This document shows, one piece after another, positions 34,020-45,986 of a stretch of DNA of 64,000 nt. A program made the translations under genes and the position numbers. Position 1 is the stretch's first letter, and each line of letters opens with the position of its first letter. Where the stretch lies: the NCBI RefSeq assembly GCF_037975245.1, contig NC_092576.1:30172611-30236610 (forward strand). Direction: 5' to 3'. Source of the DNA: Apostichopus japonicus. Taxonomy: Eukaryota > Echinodermata > Holothuroidea > Aspidochirotida > Stichopodidae. The notes under the pieces were generated by a model. The model saw only the letters and a program-made list of their open reading frames with translations. It made no database searches and was not told the DNA's origin.

Positions 34020-35920
34020 GGGCCCTCCATACACTCGCTCAGCGCCCGCAACACAATTTCATAATCTAAGGTACCTCCCACCGACCATCCTATTGATATT
34101 ATGTGCTATTCGCCTCATAAGAATAGGAGGATGCTGTTAGCATTGAATGTTATTTTAAGGGGATCCGTAGATACAAATTGGCACCCGTGATCAAATCTCC
34201 GTATATTTATTTAACTCGGTTAGCGTAAAGCTAACTTCTCCCGAGGACCTGAAGTATCATAACCAATAGTGAAATGAAAAATATAGTAATATACAATAAT
34301 AATAAGAACATTAATATAAGAAAATGAATAATGACTGGGAGTCATTTTTCCAAGAACAAGAGCCATTTCTGAAATCACGTAAAGGTTGCCACATATTCCA
34401 AACTAGTATAAGCGCATGAAAAGAAGAACGATAGCCGCCCGTTTTTTCCCTTCAGATCTCAGTACGAGAAACATGTATTTTATTTGTATAATAGAACAAC
34501 TTTCGTTAATATTTTCCTACCCTAGCTATATGTCGATTTTACAAAACCTTCATGAAAACAGACTTTTTGAAAATGGATTTTGAAGCTCAGTCAACAATTT
34601 AAGAAATGCTTAGGCCTACCGTTAAATACTGGCGTCAAAAAATACATTTCGTATTTATTCCAATAAAGATCCACAACGGATAACAATGCTAAGTAGAGCT
34701 TACTTAAAGAGAAATAGAAGCTGCATGTACAGCATGGTCATTTTAAGTATCCAAGTACTATACAAAGAGATCGAGTTCACCGAAACATCCCTTTTCCTTA
34801 TCACCTGAGGAAAACCGTCTTTTATAAATTATAGTAGGCCTACCATACAGTACTTTACATTTGATACAAAAGTTTCTTCTATACAACAGTTTCCCAAAAT
34901 TTGTATGTGTCGCAATAGTTTTAAGTTTTAACCAAGGGCAGTACCATTCATAATTTGCATATTACACCAAAATTTACAATCGGCGTCCAGACGGCGGGAA
35001 AATGTAACATAATGTTCAATCTGTTGGGTCGTTTCCATGGTGCGATGAACTTGGGCAAGTTGCCAAGTTCGAATGTCGATGACCTACTTATGTTCCGTGA
35101 CCAATGTCAATGGGAATTATGTGTGTAAAAACTCGTGTTTTTCCACGTGTAATATATATAGAAGTTTTACGTAAGGGGAGCGAATTTCGGGGCGGCTCGT
35201 TGATTGTGAGGAAGCACTTATCTAATCATCAACTTTTGTGAAAAATATCTTACGTTTTTTTTCTCCAGAAAATGTTTTTGACTAGTAATTGGAAACTCAA
35301 TGTATCAAGAAGTACTGAGTCTAGACCTTATCATTGCATTTTGGGGGAAGACAGATCTTCAAGTGCAAAATATTGTTTTTTCATTCAAGGTTATCGTGGT
35401 TTTCTTGCGAGGTGTATACGGCGTAACTTTCGATGTAGGCTTAGAATTAGGATCGGCCGATGCCTACCTAGTTTGCATGAATTTTTACCTAAATTCAATT
35501 TAATGGGAATCACTAAGCATGTCGGAAAGACAGGACTCGACTTACTACTAATACTTTAAGTTTAAAAGTTCACAATGAATAGTTTTTAACAATCAACCAG
35601 TCCCCACCTGTTTGGAACTTCAGACAACAATAATGTAACTTAGGGGCTACATAAATACGGGATTATAAACTACATATATAAGAATAGTACAGATTTATTT
35701 ATATCGTTAATCGGCTGTTGTTTACTCCAGAAAATATACTTTCAATACGTACAATATCAATCTTCGTACAAAAGTTCTTAAAAATAAAAAAAAAGTAGCG
35801 AAAGATAACTAGAAATGACATCGTGGAACCCCCCCCCCCCGCATTAATAAACGAATCCATTTCATTACAGCATCAACTCTCAAGTACCGAACAGCAGTGT
35901 GTAACAGTACCGTACCCTAT
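34020..35920. other. Gene-free AT-rich stretch
   Basis: Short frames only (for example around 35272-35559), without any motif or splice support. A run of C at 35828-35840 is noted. Confidence 0.35.
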
Positions 35921-35928
35921 GCTATAAT

Positions 35929-36371
35929 CAGTGTTACCAGAGTTAGCGTTTTTACACTAGATCTAGCGTTTTTAGTCATTTGTGGGGTTCTAGCGCACGT
36001 TTTTTCTAATTTTGGTAATTCTACCGTTTTTTGCCTAAAACTAGTTAAAATTACCAAAAATTGACCACTTTTCAGATTTGTTAGACAAAATTCTTACTTG
36101 GAGACCCATCCAAATTTATTTTGAGTATTTTTGCCCAATCTTCGGAATTTCCTACCGAAAATTTCCATATTTTTTCAAATTTTCTGGGTCAGACTATCAC
36201 TCAAATCAACTATTCAAAATCTATTTTGTGATCGGTGACCATTCATCCTACGAATCTGTGCTAAATTGACTCCAAACAACACGAATGTTAGGGAAACTAC
36301 CATTTAGCGTTTTCTAGGGTTTTATTTTCGCAAATCTAGCGTTTTTTCGTCAACTGTCGCTGGTAACGCTG
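35929..36371. mobile_element. hAT-type non-autonomous element (MITE)
   Basis: The ends are CAGTGTTACCAG and, reverse-complemented from the right, CAGCGTTACCAG. Both are flanked by the 8-bp direct repeat GCTATAAT (35921-35928 and 36372-36379). CAG...-type ends plus an 8-bp target duplication are diagnostic of hAT transposons. The interior has repeated tagcgttttt words and no transposase. Length is 443 bp. Confidence 0.9.
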
Positions 36372-36379
36372 GCTATAAT

Positions 36380-39329
36380 AATTTACAGTCCCGTGCGAAG
36401 ATGGATTTAATTTGATATGCTCCCTTCGGTTTTGGATCAAAAATGATTAAATCGTTATAATTATTATCACAAAATGTGGTGAAATGCATAAGGGTGAGAT
36501 TTTGTACATGGGAACCTTCACAATCATCGTTTGAAGGAAGAATAAATAACGAAAATTTCTGAATAACTTTGAGGTCTCGTAACATGCTGAGTTCACTAAC
36601 GTTCGATATTTGGTGTAGCCTATAGGTCCAAATTACTACGTGAAAAGTTGATTCGTTAATATGTCTAGGCCAGTGCGTAAATTGATAAGATATTATTCAA
36701 ACTAAGAACACAGGAACCAGAAATAAACGTGTTTTCTTTTCTCTAATTCAAATAGTAACACGTAGATATTTTTATTATGTCCTGGATTCCCGGGAATGAT
36801 ACCGAAACGAATGTAATAACCAGTTGTTTTCCCAATACCGGTAGTAGTTACACATTGCACTGTGATCGGGGTTAGTCAATGCCGGGATCGGGATGCCGGT
36901 ATTCACTTGACTACCGGGATCCCGCACAACCCTAGTAATGAAATAGCCTATCTTCCCTCAAAATTGGTACATTGTACTTAATGCAACTCTTCTCATGCAT
37001 GTAACAAAGGCTTGTATGTATCCTTGTGTATGTATAGGCCCCTACTAAACCACCTCAGGAGTTTCGCGGAAAAAGAAAAAGGATTTCCCCAAAAAAATTT
37101 CCAAAGATAAAAAGATGACGATTGTCCGTACCAAGTAACCATGTGTTTATGAATAGCGAATGGCCTAACCTACTAGATGTGTTAATGGCCCGAAAAGCGC
37201 CAAGAATAGTTACCCAAACTTTCCATCTCAAAAAGTATCTCAAACAAATCATCCATCTTCAATCTTTACCAAAATGTTAATTTTAATACCTAATTCTTAC
37301 ACTCCGACGTTATTTTGTACTTATGTTCAATATAATTCCGTTTATGAACAAATAAAAAATATGCCGAACTTAGTGTTTAACATCCTTGTTCGTCACTATT
37401 ATTAACTCCATTCAAGCTCAATTAGAAATTTAAGCTTAGGCCAATCAAACTAAGTAAATAGTGACAACGTAACTAGTGTAGGATTACTGTTTAACGTTTC
37501 CAGATTGATATAAAGGAATGATAAGAACTAAAAACAACTCCAATGATGTTTCTAATAATAAAAAATTGCATTTACTTGTGCAGCATTAATTTTAACAAAA
37601 ATATAGACCGTATTCAGAGGCCGGTTTCTCAATGTTACAACATAGGCCTAATGCGACAGCTATGGATTCGAGGCACATGAAAATCTCAGGTTTGGATGTA
37701 GTAACGTTTGGGAAATTTCCAAGCGTCGGTTATGAAAATTAGCGGTCGTCTGGTGTTATGTATTAAAGGCAAGCCAGACGCGGAAAAATCAGGAACCGGT
37801 GAATAAAAATCACGAAAATCGGAACCGGCAGCTAAAGGGAACTAAGACACGGAATACACTTCATACGATCATATGTCGCGAGTACTGTATGTACGCCTGT
37901 AGCTATAGCTGTGCATGCCTGTGAACAACGTTTATCTCTTGATCATTTGCATATAGCTGACACACTAGCTAATGCCGCGAGCAAACCGCATGTTCGTTGG
38001 TCCGTGTGATAGGGTTAAGATAAGTGGTGTAAGCAGAGCTGAAGCTCGAGATAAGCCCAACCCGAGCTCCCCCGCTTGAGGTCGGGTTGGAAATGCAACT
38101 TCGCTGTAAGGGGACTGTTTCCCTAATGCCAATTTTTCGACTTTTATTCCACCATTTCAAGTCAGATTTAAATAGATAAGCTAGGTATGTATGTCGTTAT
38201 GGCATAGTGGAGTCAGTGAGGCTGAGAAAAATCATAGAAAAGGACGCAAAATGCTGCTTTAATATCTTTGAATCAGAGCTGTTGGAAATTCAAGAATTTC
38301 TGCTTTTGCGTTGTGTGTTAATACCTTTAGAACTTACTACATAGCTCTTTATCAAAATGCTTAAATACTAGATCCTCTTAAAAGAATATTCCCATGGATT
38401 TTCTGATACATGATAGAGTAGAATTTTATCAGTCAATTTGTGAAAAAACTATGTTGATACCATCTTGCCATCAAAAATTATAGTATTTTACAAAAAGAAA
38501 AAGGTCAATAAAAATGCCTTCAACAGGACATGTCTTTGTATAGTTCGCACATTCCTGCATTTTTTTTTCTCTAATATATGAAATTACATGATTTGGGTTG
38601 TTTAAAATGTGAAAAATTTTCAAAAAGATTGATACTAAATGTAAACTAACTAAAACCATATTCGACTGTTCTGAGGATAATTGATACCTTCAGTGAGGAA
38701 AAATATCAATTAATATTATATAAAGAGAAAACATCAAAATGACCCAAAATCTCCTGTCATATCATGCTCGTTGTCCACCTATATTGCACATTTTCATTCT
38801 AATTTTTTTCTGCTTCATAACTTTTCAAACAGGAATAACAAACAAACCGAGTTTTCTCACCACTTGATTATTAAAATAAGTTTCTAACACTACTAAATAA
38901 GAAAATTGTAGGCTGATATGCTGTATTGCCATTTAGGTTCATTGTCTAATAGCTGCCTGCTCCTCATCTGACTGTTTGCAGAAGTGAACTTTCCCTTGCG
39001 TGCGGAAGTTAAATGGTGGTCAGGACAGCAAGAGAGGCGCACCCTGCAAGTCACACCCTGAGAGTCAATCCAGTGTACCAATGAGATATTCATTACCTCC
39101 ACCACTTTATGATGGCTTCACTCTGAAAATAAGCCTCATGTGTGGAACTATGGATATATAATGGATCTTATCCAATTTACCAATTTTTCTTTTTAAATTC
39201 CATTTGCACTTTGGTAATTTGTCTCTAAAACGCTGTTGAAAGTTCCGCTACAAAACTGAGCACTATACGAAGTTGGTTTAAGTAATTGAAGTTGGTTTAA
39301 GTCATTTAAGTTAAAGTAAGTCATTTAAG
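36380..39329. other. Intergenic stretch with one dispersed repeat copy
   Basis: No gene is supported. It includes a 9-bp-stem hairpin (ccaacccga / tcgggttgg, 38058-38090) directly next to the dispersed repeat copy at 38094-38148, and short direct repeats of agttggtttaagt and tcatttaagttaaag at 39260-39335. Confidence 0.35.
38094..38148 (-). repeat. Dispersed ~50-bp repeat, copy B
   Basis: Reverse-orientation partner of 18936-18990, sharing cattagggaaacagtcccct. It adjoins a short GC hairpin. Confidence 0.6.
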
Positions 39330-39333
39330 TTAA

Positions 39334-39548
39334 AGACCAACTATGGAGACTTTTCGATGAACATAAAATCCCACCATTTTTCATGTATGTAATCCTTAAC
39401 TGACTCCAATTACATTGCTGTAATTAACTTTACCAATTTCGAACGTTAAATACGTGAAAAATGGGACGAAAAGTCAGCTTCTATTTCAGACATTCCTGAA
39501 ACATTCCTTAAACATCAGGTCACCATGTGACGTCAACGTTTGTATACC
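39334..39548 (+). repeat. Left inverted end of the TTAA element
   Basis: Matches 56931-57162 in reverse orientation at its outer ~17 bp and at its inner ~33 bp; the middle is diverged. TTAA at 39330-39333 precedes it. It lies 85 bp upstream of the transposase ATG and may include its promoter. Confidence 0.65.
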
Positions 39549-39632
39549 TCACTCACAACTATACTTTTAGTGTGTAAAGTCGTATACTTGAGCTGCCAAA
39601 AACATCAAGGATATTACTCCTTTTTCCTCAAA

Positions 39633-42600
39633 ATGCCACAATTCTGTGTTGTTGGAGGTTGCAGTTATACCTCAGCCAACAAAAAGATCAGCTTTTTTAG
39701 GTTTCCGAGTGGAAGAACAGACGTAAAACGCCGTAGACTTTGGATAAATTTTGTGAGATCAACGCGTAAAGATTTTTCAGCACCCTGAGTATCTCATGCC
39801 GAACACGTTAAAGTATGCTCAGTGCATTTCAAAGAGAGCGATTGGGATCCTCAATATTTGCTACGCAAGAAGTTGGCCAAGGCTGGCGTAATATTAAAAC
39901 CAAAATTTAAAGTAGGAGCAGTCCCATCTTTGAAGCCGCAAAGAGAGTCACCCTATAAGAAGAGACGTCTCCTGTCCATCAGACGACAACGTTCCAAGGT
40001 ATGTATAAATCTCAGCCTTCCAACCTAGGCTAGCTTAGGGTCTACATTGATTATGCTAAAGCGATGTGTAATAGCCTACATGCAGTTGCATGATGCAACA
40101 AATTTTCTACGAAAGCGCTAGCGGAGACTGAAACTGAAGTTACGGTACACGTAAATCGCGAAACCTGTCAAAAATTTTGATTACTAACCAAGCAATCCTG
40201 GGCATTGTACCTATGTTGTGCTATCACTGAAAGCTTCAATACCGTTGCAGCCAATTCGTACAACTTTCTATTCAAATTTGGTTCTGATGAGGCGTGATGA
40301 AGAAACATTAGGCCTAATATGACATAGCCTAAGCCTAGCTAACACTAATACTAATAGCTAGTATAACGTGAAGGCGCTCATACAGTGATGTAGGATAAAC
40401 CAACTGTGGTATCATGGCTATAGCCTACTGCAAGCTAAGCCTTACAACAGTGTTCCTCAACCATACTTAGGCCTAGGTATATATGTGGTTTCTCTCGTGG
40501 AGTGCAGTTCTTGCTGTAAGGTGCTTCAGGAAGGTATATGTGAGGGCTGTATTTTCAATCTTTGTGGTGGTGAACTTTTATTCAAAGCTTTAGTGCGAAC
40601 AATGTTTTTTAATAAGAAAAACATAGCTTAGACTACATTACCACGAGAAGATCCTACTGGGGTTTCCGACATGATCATCTGCTTGAGTTTTCACTCCGTT
40701 TGAAAAATATGCTGGTGAGAACCTTGGGTATTCATCTTATTTTTCTTGAAAACCCAGTTTCTACACATGAATTAATTATTGCATATTGCTACCTGTATTG
40801 GCTTTAGCTCTTCATTCTGTCACATTCCCTTTGAATGACTCCCTTTTTTTGGTGCAACCAATATGGTTATGGGGTCAATCTACTTCCTTTCTTTTGTCTC
40901 TTCAGGTGGTATCAAGATTAATTCAAAATCTTTCCAAAGGATGTTGGAAAAGGACTAGCTACTCTGCAAAATGATGCAGATACCTTGCAAGGTTTTGCTG
41001 ACCAAGTTAGGAGTGAAATGCCCCAAGTGAATGCTATAAGCGTGGCCCCATCAGGTTACACAACTGTGCAGTCTGAAAATGACGGGAAGACCCACAGAAG
41101 TCACATTCAAGGCGGTGCGAAAGCGTCAGTGCTCGAAAGCAGTTACAGTATGCAGTAAAAATTGGGGTATTACCAAAGGTAAGAATGTCTTGTAGGTTCT
41201 GAAGGCAGGTTATATACTATACTATCATAGAATGTGCTTTTTCATGTGTATTTCTGGTATAACATACATAATGTCATAACTGCGTAGTCATTAAAGAATG
41301 TTTGAGTGTGGGGGTGGGGTGGGTAACATATTTCATGTTTTCTATTCAGGCCTAGAAATTTTTTATAACAGTGGATTTCTTTCATACAAGTTGTCCTACA
41401 TGACAGAGGGGGGTTCCAATTAACAGGTAAAGCAAAATATGTAACAGATCATCAGTAGGTAGTATTAATACTTGTGGTTGACATATAACAAGGTTTGAAA
41501 ATGAGAAAGATTTTTGCTCTGGCTCTGTGTGGACCTATTCATTACCACTTTTTGCAATTTCTCTCGGGATATCAGTTATTGAAACTTTGTTTTGTGGGAC
41601 TTTATCATAGACAAGAAGATTTGATCCCAGGAATGGCCTGAGGAGGATAAAAAGGTGGTTAGAATAGCTCTCATAGTAAGCACCAGCTCCAACACTTTTA
41701 GGAATTATCTGCTCTCTAGCTTGTGCATACTGTATCTATATGGTAACAATTAAATATTCTTTATCATCACAACATTTTACCATGCAAGTAGAACATTAGA
41801 AAATGCCAAGCTAGTGGTGCATACATGTATTTACATTGTGTGACTACCTTAGTTAACTTCACTGTTAACTTCATACAGGAATGCAGACACCTAAATGGCA
41901 CTCTGTGGAGACAAAGGAAGTGGCAACACAGTGGGAAGATCTTCATGAAGAGCCTCGAGTAAGATATGACCCTCCTTCTCCTGATGTCATTGATAGCTCT
42001 TCCAGTACAGATTTTTGCAAAAAGCTAAACAGCAAAATAATAGTGGATCCGGAATACACACCGGACAGTGATTCATTGCCCCTCAAAGACCCACATCTAC
42101 AGTACTTGGAATCTAATGTGTAAGTATTATATCATATTTCCTTTCATTGTACAATCATAGTTGAAGTCAATTGCTTATGCTCATTATTTTGTACTAGGTT
42201 TTAGAGAGTATCCCTACTTCTCAATTGAGCAATGACAGTCCCCATTCCTAAAAAAGTTCTGTAAAAGGTTTCTTCTATAGCTTTTTACTGTATCTGTAAG
42301 AAAATTCATCTAGTTTTTGTTCAATCCAATCGTATACACTTGTAAAATATGCAGATTGACAACCCAACTGTTGCCCATGGGCAATGTGTGTTGAGTGAGA
42401 ATCTGAGAATGAATTTCAAACATGATGTATTGAATGAAAGCAATTTTGAAGACCTGTGAAATTATACAAATTTTGCAAACATGTACTATAACCCTTGTCA
42501 TGAAGAAAATTCCATACAGCAAAATCATTCATGAAAAACTCTGATGTATTAACAAATGCGTTTTTATTCATTTTAAAATTGCATCTTTTTTTTCCTTTAT

Positions 42601-45600
42601 TTTCTCAGAGAGAGCATCGATGAGCCAACACCTCCTGACATTGAGGCAAAATACATGGTATTTGAAAGCTGCCTTTTGGATTTGTTTAGGGTATGTCCTG
42701 TTTGCCATGGAAAATCTCCACAGATCAGTCACATAAAGGGAACCATGGTGGTCATCAAGCAGCTTTACCAGGAGCCAGCACCCTGTGGCCTGGTAAGGAA
42801 GTGGTTTAGCCAACCATTCATTGGTAACCTTCCTGCCGGCAATATCCTCCTTTCCAGTGCAATTCTCTTCAATGGGGCATCTCCAAAGAAGGTTCTGAAG
42901 GTCCTTTCAGCCATGAATATGGAAAGTATTGCATATTCATCTTTCATGGAACACCAAAGGCTGTATTTCCAACCAACTGTCGTAAACATTTGGAGTAAAA
43001 TGCAGCAATCACTGATAGACCAGCTCAAAGATACCAACCAGCAGTTGGTCATTGGAGGCGATGCCAGGAACGATAGTCCGGGGCACACAGCCAAGTATGG
43101 CTCCTACTCATTCCTCGAGCAGAACATTAATAAAGTCATTCATGTTGAGTTGGTTCAGGTAAGAGATTCAAAATGATTTTGTATTGCCCTTTTTTTCCCT
43201 TTTGCTTTATTGTGGTGTCAACAGGTGTCAAATGGTTAAACATTGGTAACATGATATCTCAAAAGAAGGAAGCTTGGAACAATCACATGTTTAGTATGCT
43301 GATTCAACACAGGAAGCCTATCAGTGGAACTGTTAGGTTAGCAGCTGTCATTTAGACTATACTATCTTCACAACTCAATGCTTTTTGGCTGTATTACTGA
43401 GATCAAGTATGTTGTACAACCCTATGGTACAGTTGTCAAACTCAAAAAAAGTAAGGTATATTAACATCATCTAAACCAAAATACATGCATTCAAGTTATT
43501 GTGAGTTGACCAATGACTACCTTTGAAGAAAGGGGGGGGGTATTCAATGCTTCATTATTATAATTTTTTTTGGGGGGGGGGCATATTTTGGGGCCACTGG
43601 CTTCAACCTTTCCAACTAATTTGAAAATACAATGTGCAAAGTACTGTTCTAAGTTAATAGTTACGTTTCTCATCATCGAATGATTTTTGTTTTTCGTTAT
43701 CAAATTAGGTCCAGTTGTATTCTTCTTTATAAAAATACCTTAACATCTCCAATGTTTTTTTTTTTGGGTGGGGGGGGGCTGGTGGGGTGGTTAAACTGGC
43801 TATGAAAATATGTCACATCTTCCTTTCTTGTTTTCTTAGAAAAATTAAGTTGGCAACAGCTATCGAATGCAGCTGGAAGGTTTGAAGAGGGGAACGTCAT
43901 GAATATCTCGTGTGGGCCTCAACCTTGGGACCATAATTACAGACCGGCACAGTCAAGTAACTAAATGGATTAGAGAAGAGTTGAGCCAGAAATCTGGAGT
44001 GGTGCATTACTTTCATGTTTGGCATATATCCAAAGGTACCTTCAGCACTCAATTAGCATAGCAAAGTGTCGTTTATTTGATTATTCTGTCTGATATCTGC
44101 TGACATGATAAATATATTCTATGAAGTAATATCACACTTCAGACATCCATTTTATGCCATTCAGTGTTCCCTTGGCCATCTATTTCTAACTTTCAGCTGA
44201 TTTGTTTTTAATTCCTGTAATGGCGTATGTAAGATAACCATGATAACCACATCTTCTCCTGCATAATTTGTAGGAATAAAAAAGAAACAAAGGGCTGCCG
44301 GTGCAAAGAGCGACTGTGGGTTGATAAATCACTGGACATGGAGTATAATCAACCACGTGTATTGGTCTGCCTCATCAACCCCTTATGGAAACGGTGATGT
44401 CATGGCTGCCAAGTTCGCATCCATCTTGAACCACATCATGAGCATTCACATCCACAACAACGACCATTTTCCAGCCTGTGAGCATCCACTTGTACCTGAT
44501 GCAGAGCGACAGAAAGCTTGGGTTCCAATTGGTAAGCGACCTGTTTCACCTCGCGATGTAATTTAGCCGTTTATTGACAGTCTTATTAAAGCTGTAATAA
44601 ACTTTCATTGCAAGTTAACATTTAGATACCGAGGAAGTATTTTTAACAGTTTTGTAGAGTATGGAAGCATGCATTTCATAATCAGTCAGTTAATTTTCTA
44701 CATATTGGTTGTTCTCTTCCATCAATGAAATCAACTCAACATTGTAATAAGTACCGTTAATGAGATCATTTTCGAAAGACTTTGGTGAGTACATTATAAG
44801 TACCTGCTTAGACACATAAAGTGAATTTCGTTTGTTTCTGTTTATCTCAGATTCAAAAGCTGCAGAGGAGCTACTAAGGATTCTGGATTCCCCTTACCTA
44901 ACTCGAACCATGAAAATGATGTCACCATTTCATCAAACCCTCCGACGTTGAAACATACCATTCGATCATCAACATATGGCATATAGCTACCAAAGCATGC
45001 TTGTCCGGTGAGGAATTTGACATATTTTTATTCCTTAAAAGTAAAGTAGAGTGTAGAGGTAGAATAGGGTCTTACAAACGGAGTACAATTCACAGCACTG
45101 GTCCTAAACACCTCCAATAGTACCACTCATGTACTATTACAATACTACTTTATGAGAATTCTTGTGTGTTCATGAGGCATAAGCTGTAATCTTTTTTCTC
45201 CTTCCCATACAGATTGTATCTTGCTGCTATGCACTATAATGAAAATGCTGGACGATCCCAGAGAAAGAAGAAAGATGGGACCCTACGGTGGTCGATCAGC
45301 TTCCCAAGGGGGAAGGACGGAGACTATGTGCTGCACAAGCTCTTGGAGGAGCCTACTTTTGGTATGAACTATGACATGTTTGCTATAACTTTTAACTGAA
45401 ATCAGTACTGAGCTCTATAAAATTGTACTGCCATGTTATGGTGAAGGAGGGGAGGGTGGTTGGCTGGGGTTGGAGAGGGGAAAGTTTTATCCTCTTTTTC
45501 AGCTCATGTGGAATAAAAGTAATACCAAAGCAGGCAGATTTGCCTTTGATCATCATATACCATAGAAGGGGTGGTTTCCTTTCTTTGTTATTCAAAAATG

Positions 45601-45864
45601 AAGGAAATTTTTATGAGGACTCGTGAAAGTGACCAGATGACTAGTAAAATATGTAAGGTATTGCAAACTTTATCTCACTTTATTTCAGAATATGTCCATG
45701 AGCTAATGGAAGAGGCAGTTCAGTTGGTGCAGAGAGGTGGAAAAACTCTAAGGCAGACTATACCAATCCTGAGCAATGTTCCACCTCCACTTGCTGCTTC
45801 CTTAGAAAACACCCCGAGTTGCAAGTTGCTGTTGGAAGGGAAACTTCCAGATTTGCCCATATAA
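39633..45864 (+). pseudogene. THAP-domain, Kolobok-like transposase gene (9 exons, inactivated)
   Basis: Exons: 39633-39998, 40906-41178, 41879-42119, 42609-43158, 43840-44035, 44274-44531, 44851-45007, 45213-45361, 45689-45864, with canonical splice ends; phases agree from exon 3 on. Exon 1 is a THAP domain (MPQFCVVGGCSY ... VCSVHFKESDW). Exon 4 carries LVIGGDARNDSPGHTAKYGS, exon 5 GLNLGTIITDRHSQVTKWI and YFHVWHISK, exon 6 NHVYWSASSTPYGNGDV, exon 8 AAMHYNENAGRSQ: the catalytic-domain words of a THAP-associated transposase family I equate with Kolobok. Damage: TGA at 39786 in the THAP domain, a frame change in exon 2, a TAA at 43846 and a shift in exon 5, and shifts in exon 7. Splice sites survive, so inactivation is fairly recent. 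It converges on the minus-strand ballast-domain gene. Confidence 0.8.
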
Positions 45865-45986
45865 AGTAAAATAGAGTAAACTAAATGAAAGAGGATGCGA
45901 AATCATTGGTTTCTATTTATAATTACCCCAACTTTTTTATGGAACAGTCGCATCAGAAGTTTTAACTTGAAAATAAAAGTCAAATG

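Noticed and set aside
35272-35559. Overlapping 95- and 67-codon frames
   Set aside because: No splice support or recognisable domain; composition is not convincing.
39786-39788. In-frame TGA in the THAP exon as a selenocysteine or readthrough codon
   Set aside because: The same gene has a TAA and several frameshifts, and the spacing around this TGA suggests a small insertion, so decay is simpler.
44930-44960. TGA in exon 7 of the transposase as a meaningful stop
   Set aside because: A one-base shift restores DVETYHSIIN, the expected sequence, so the stop is an out-of-frame artefact.
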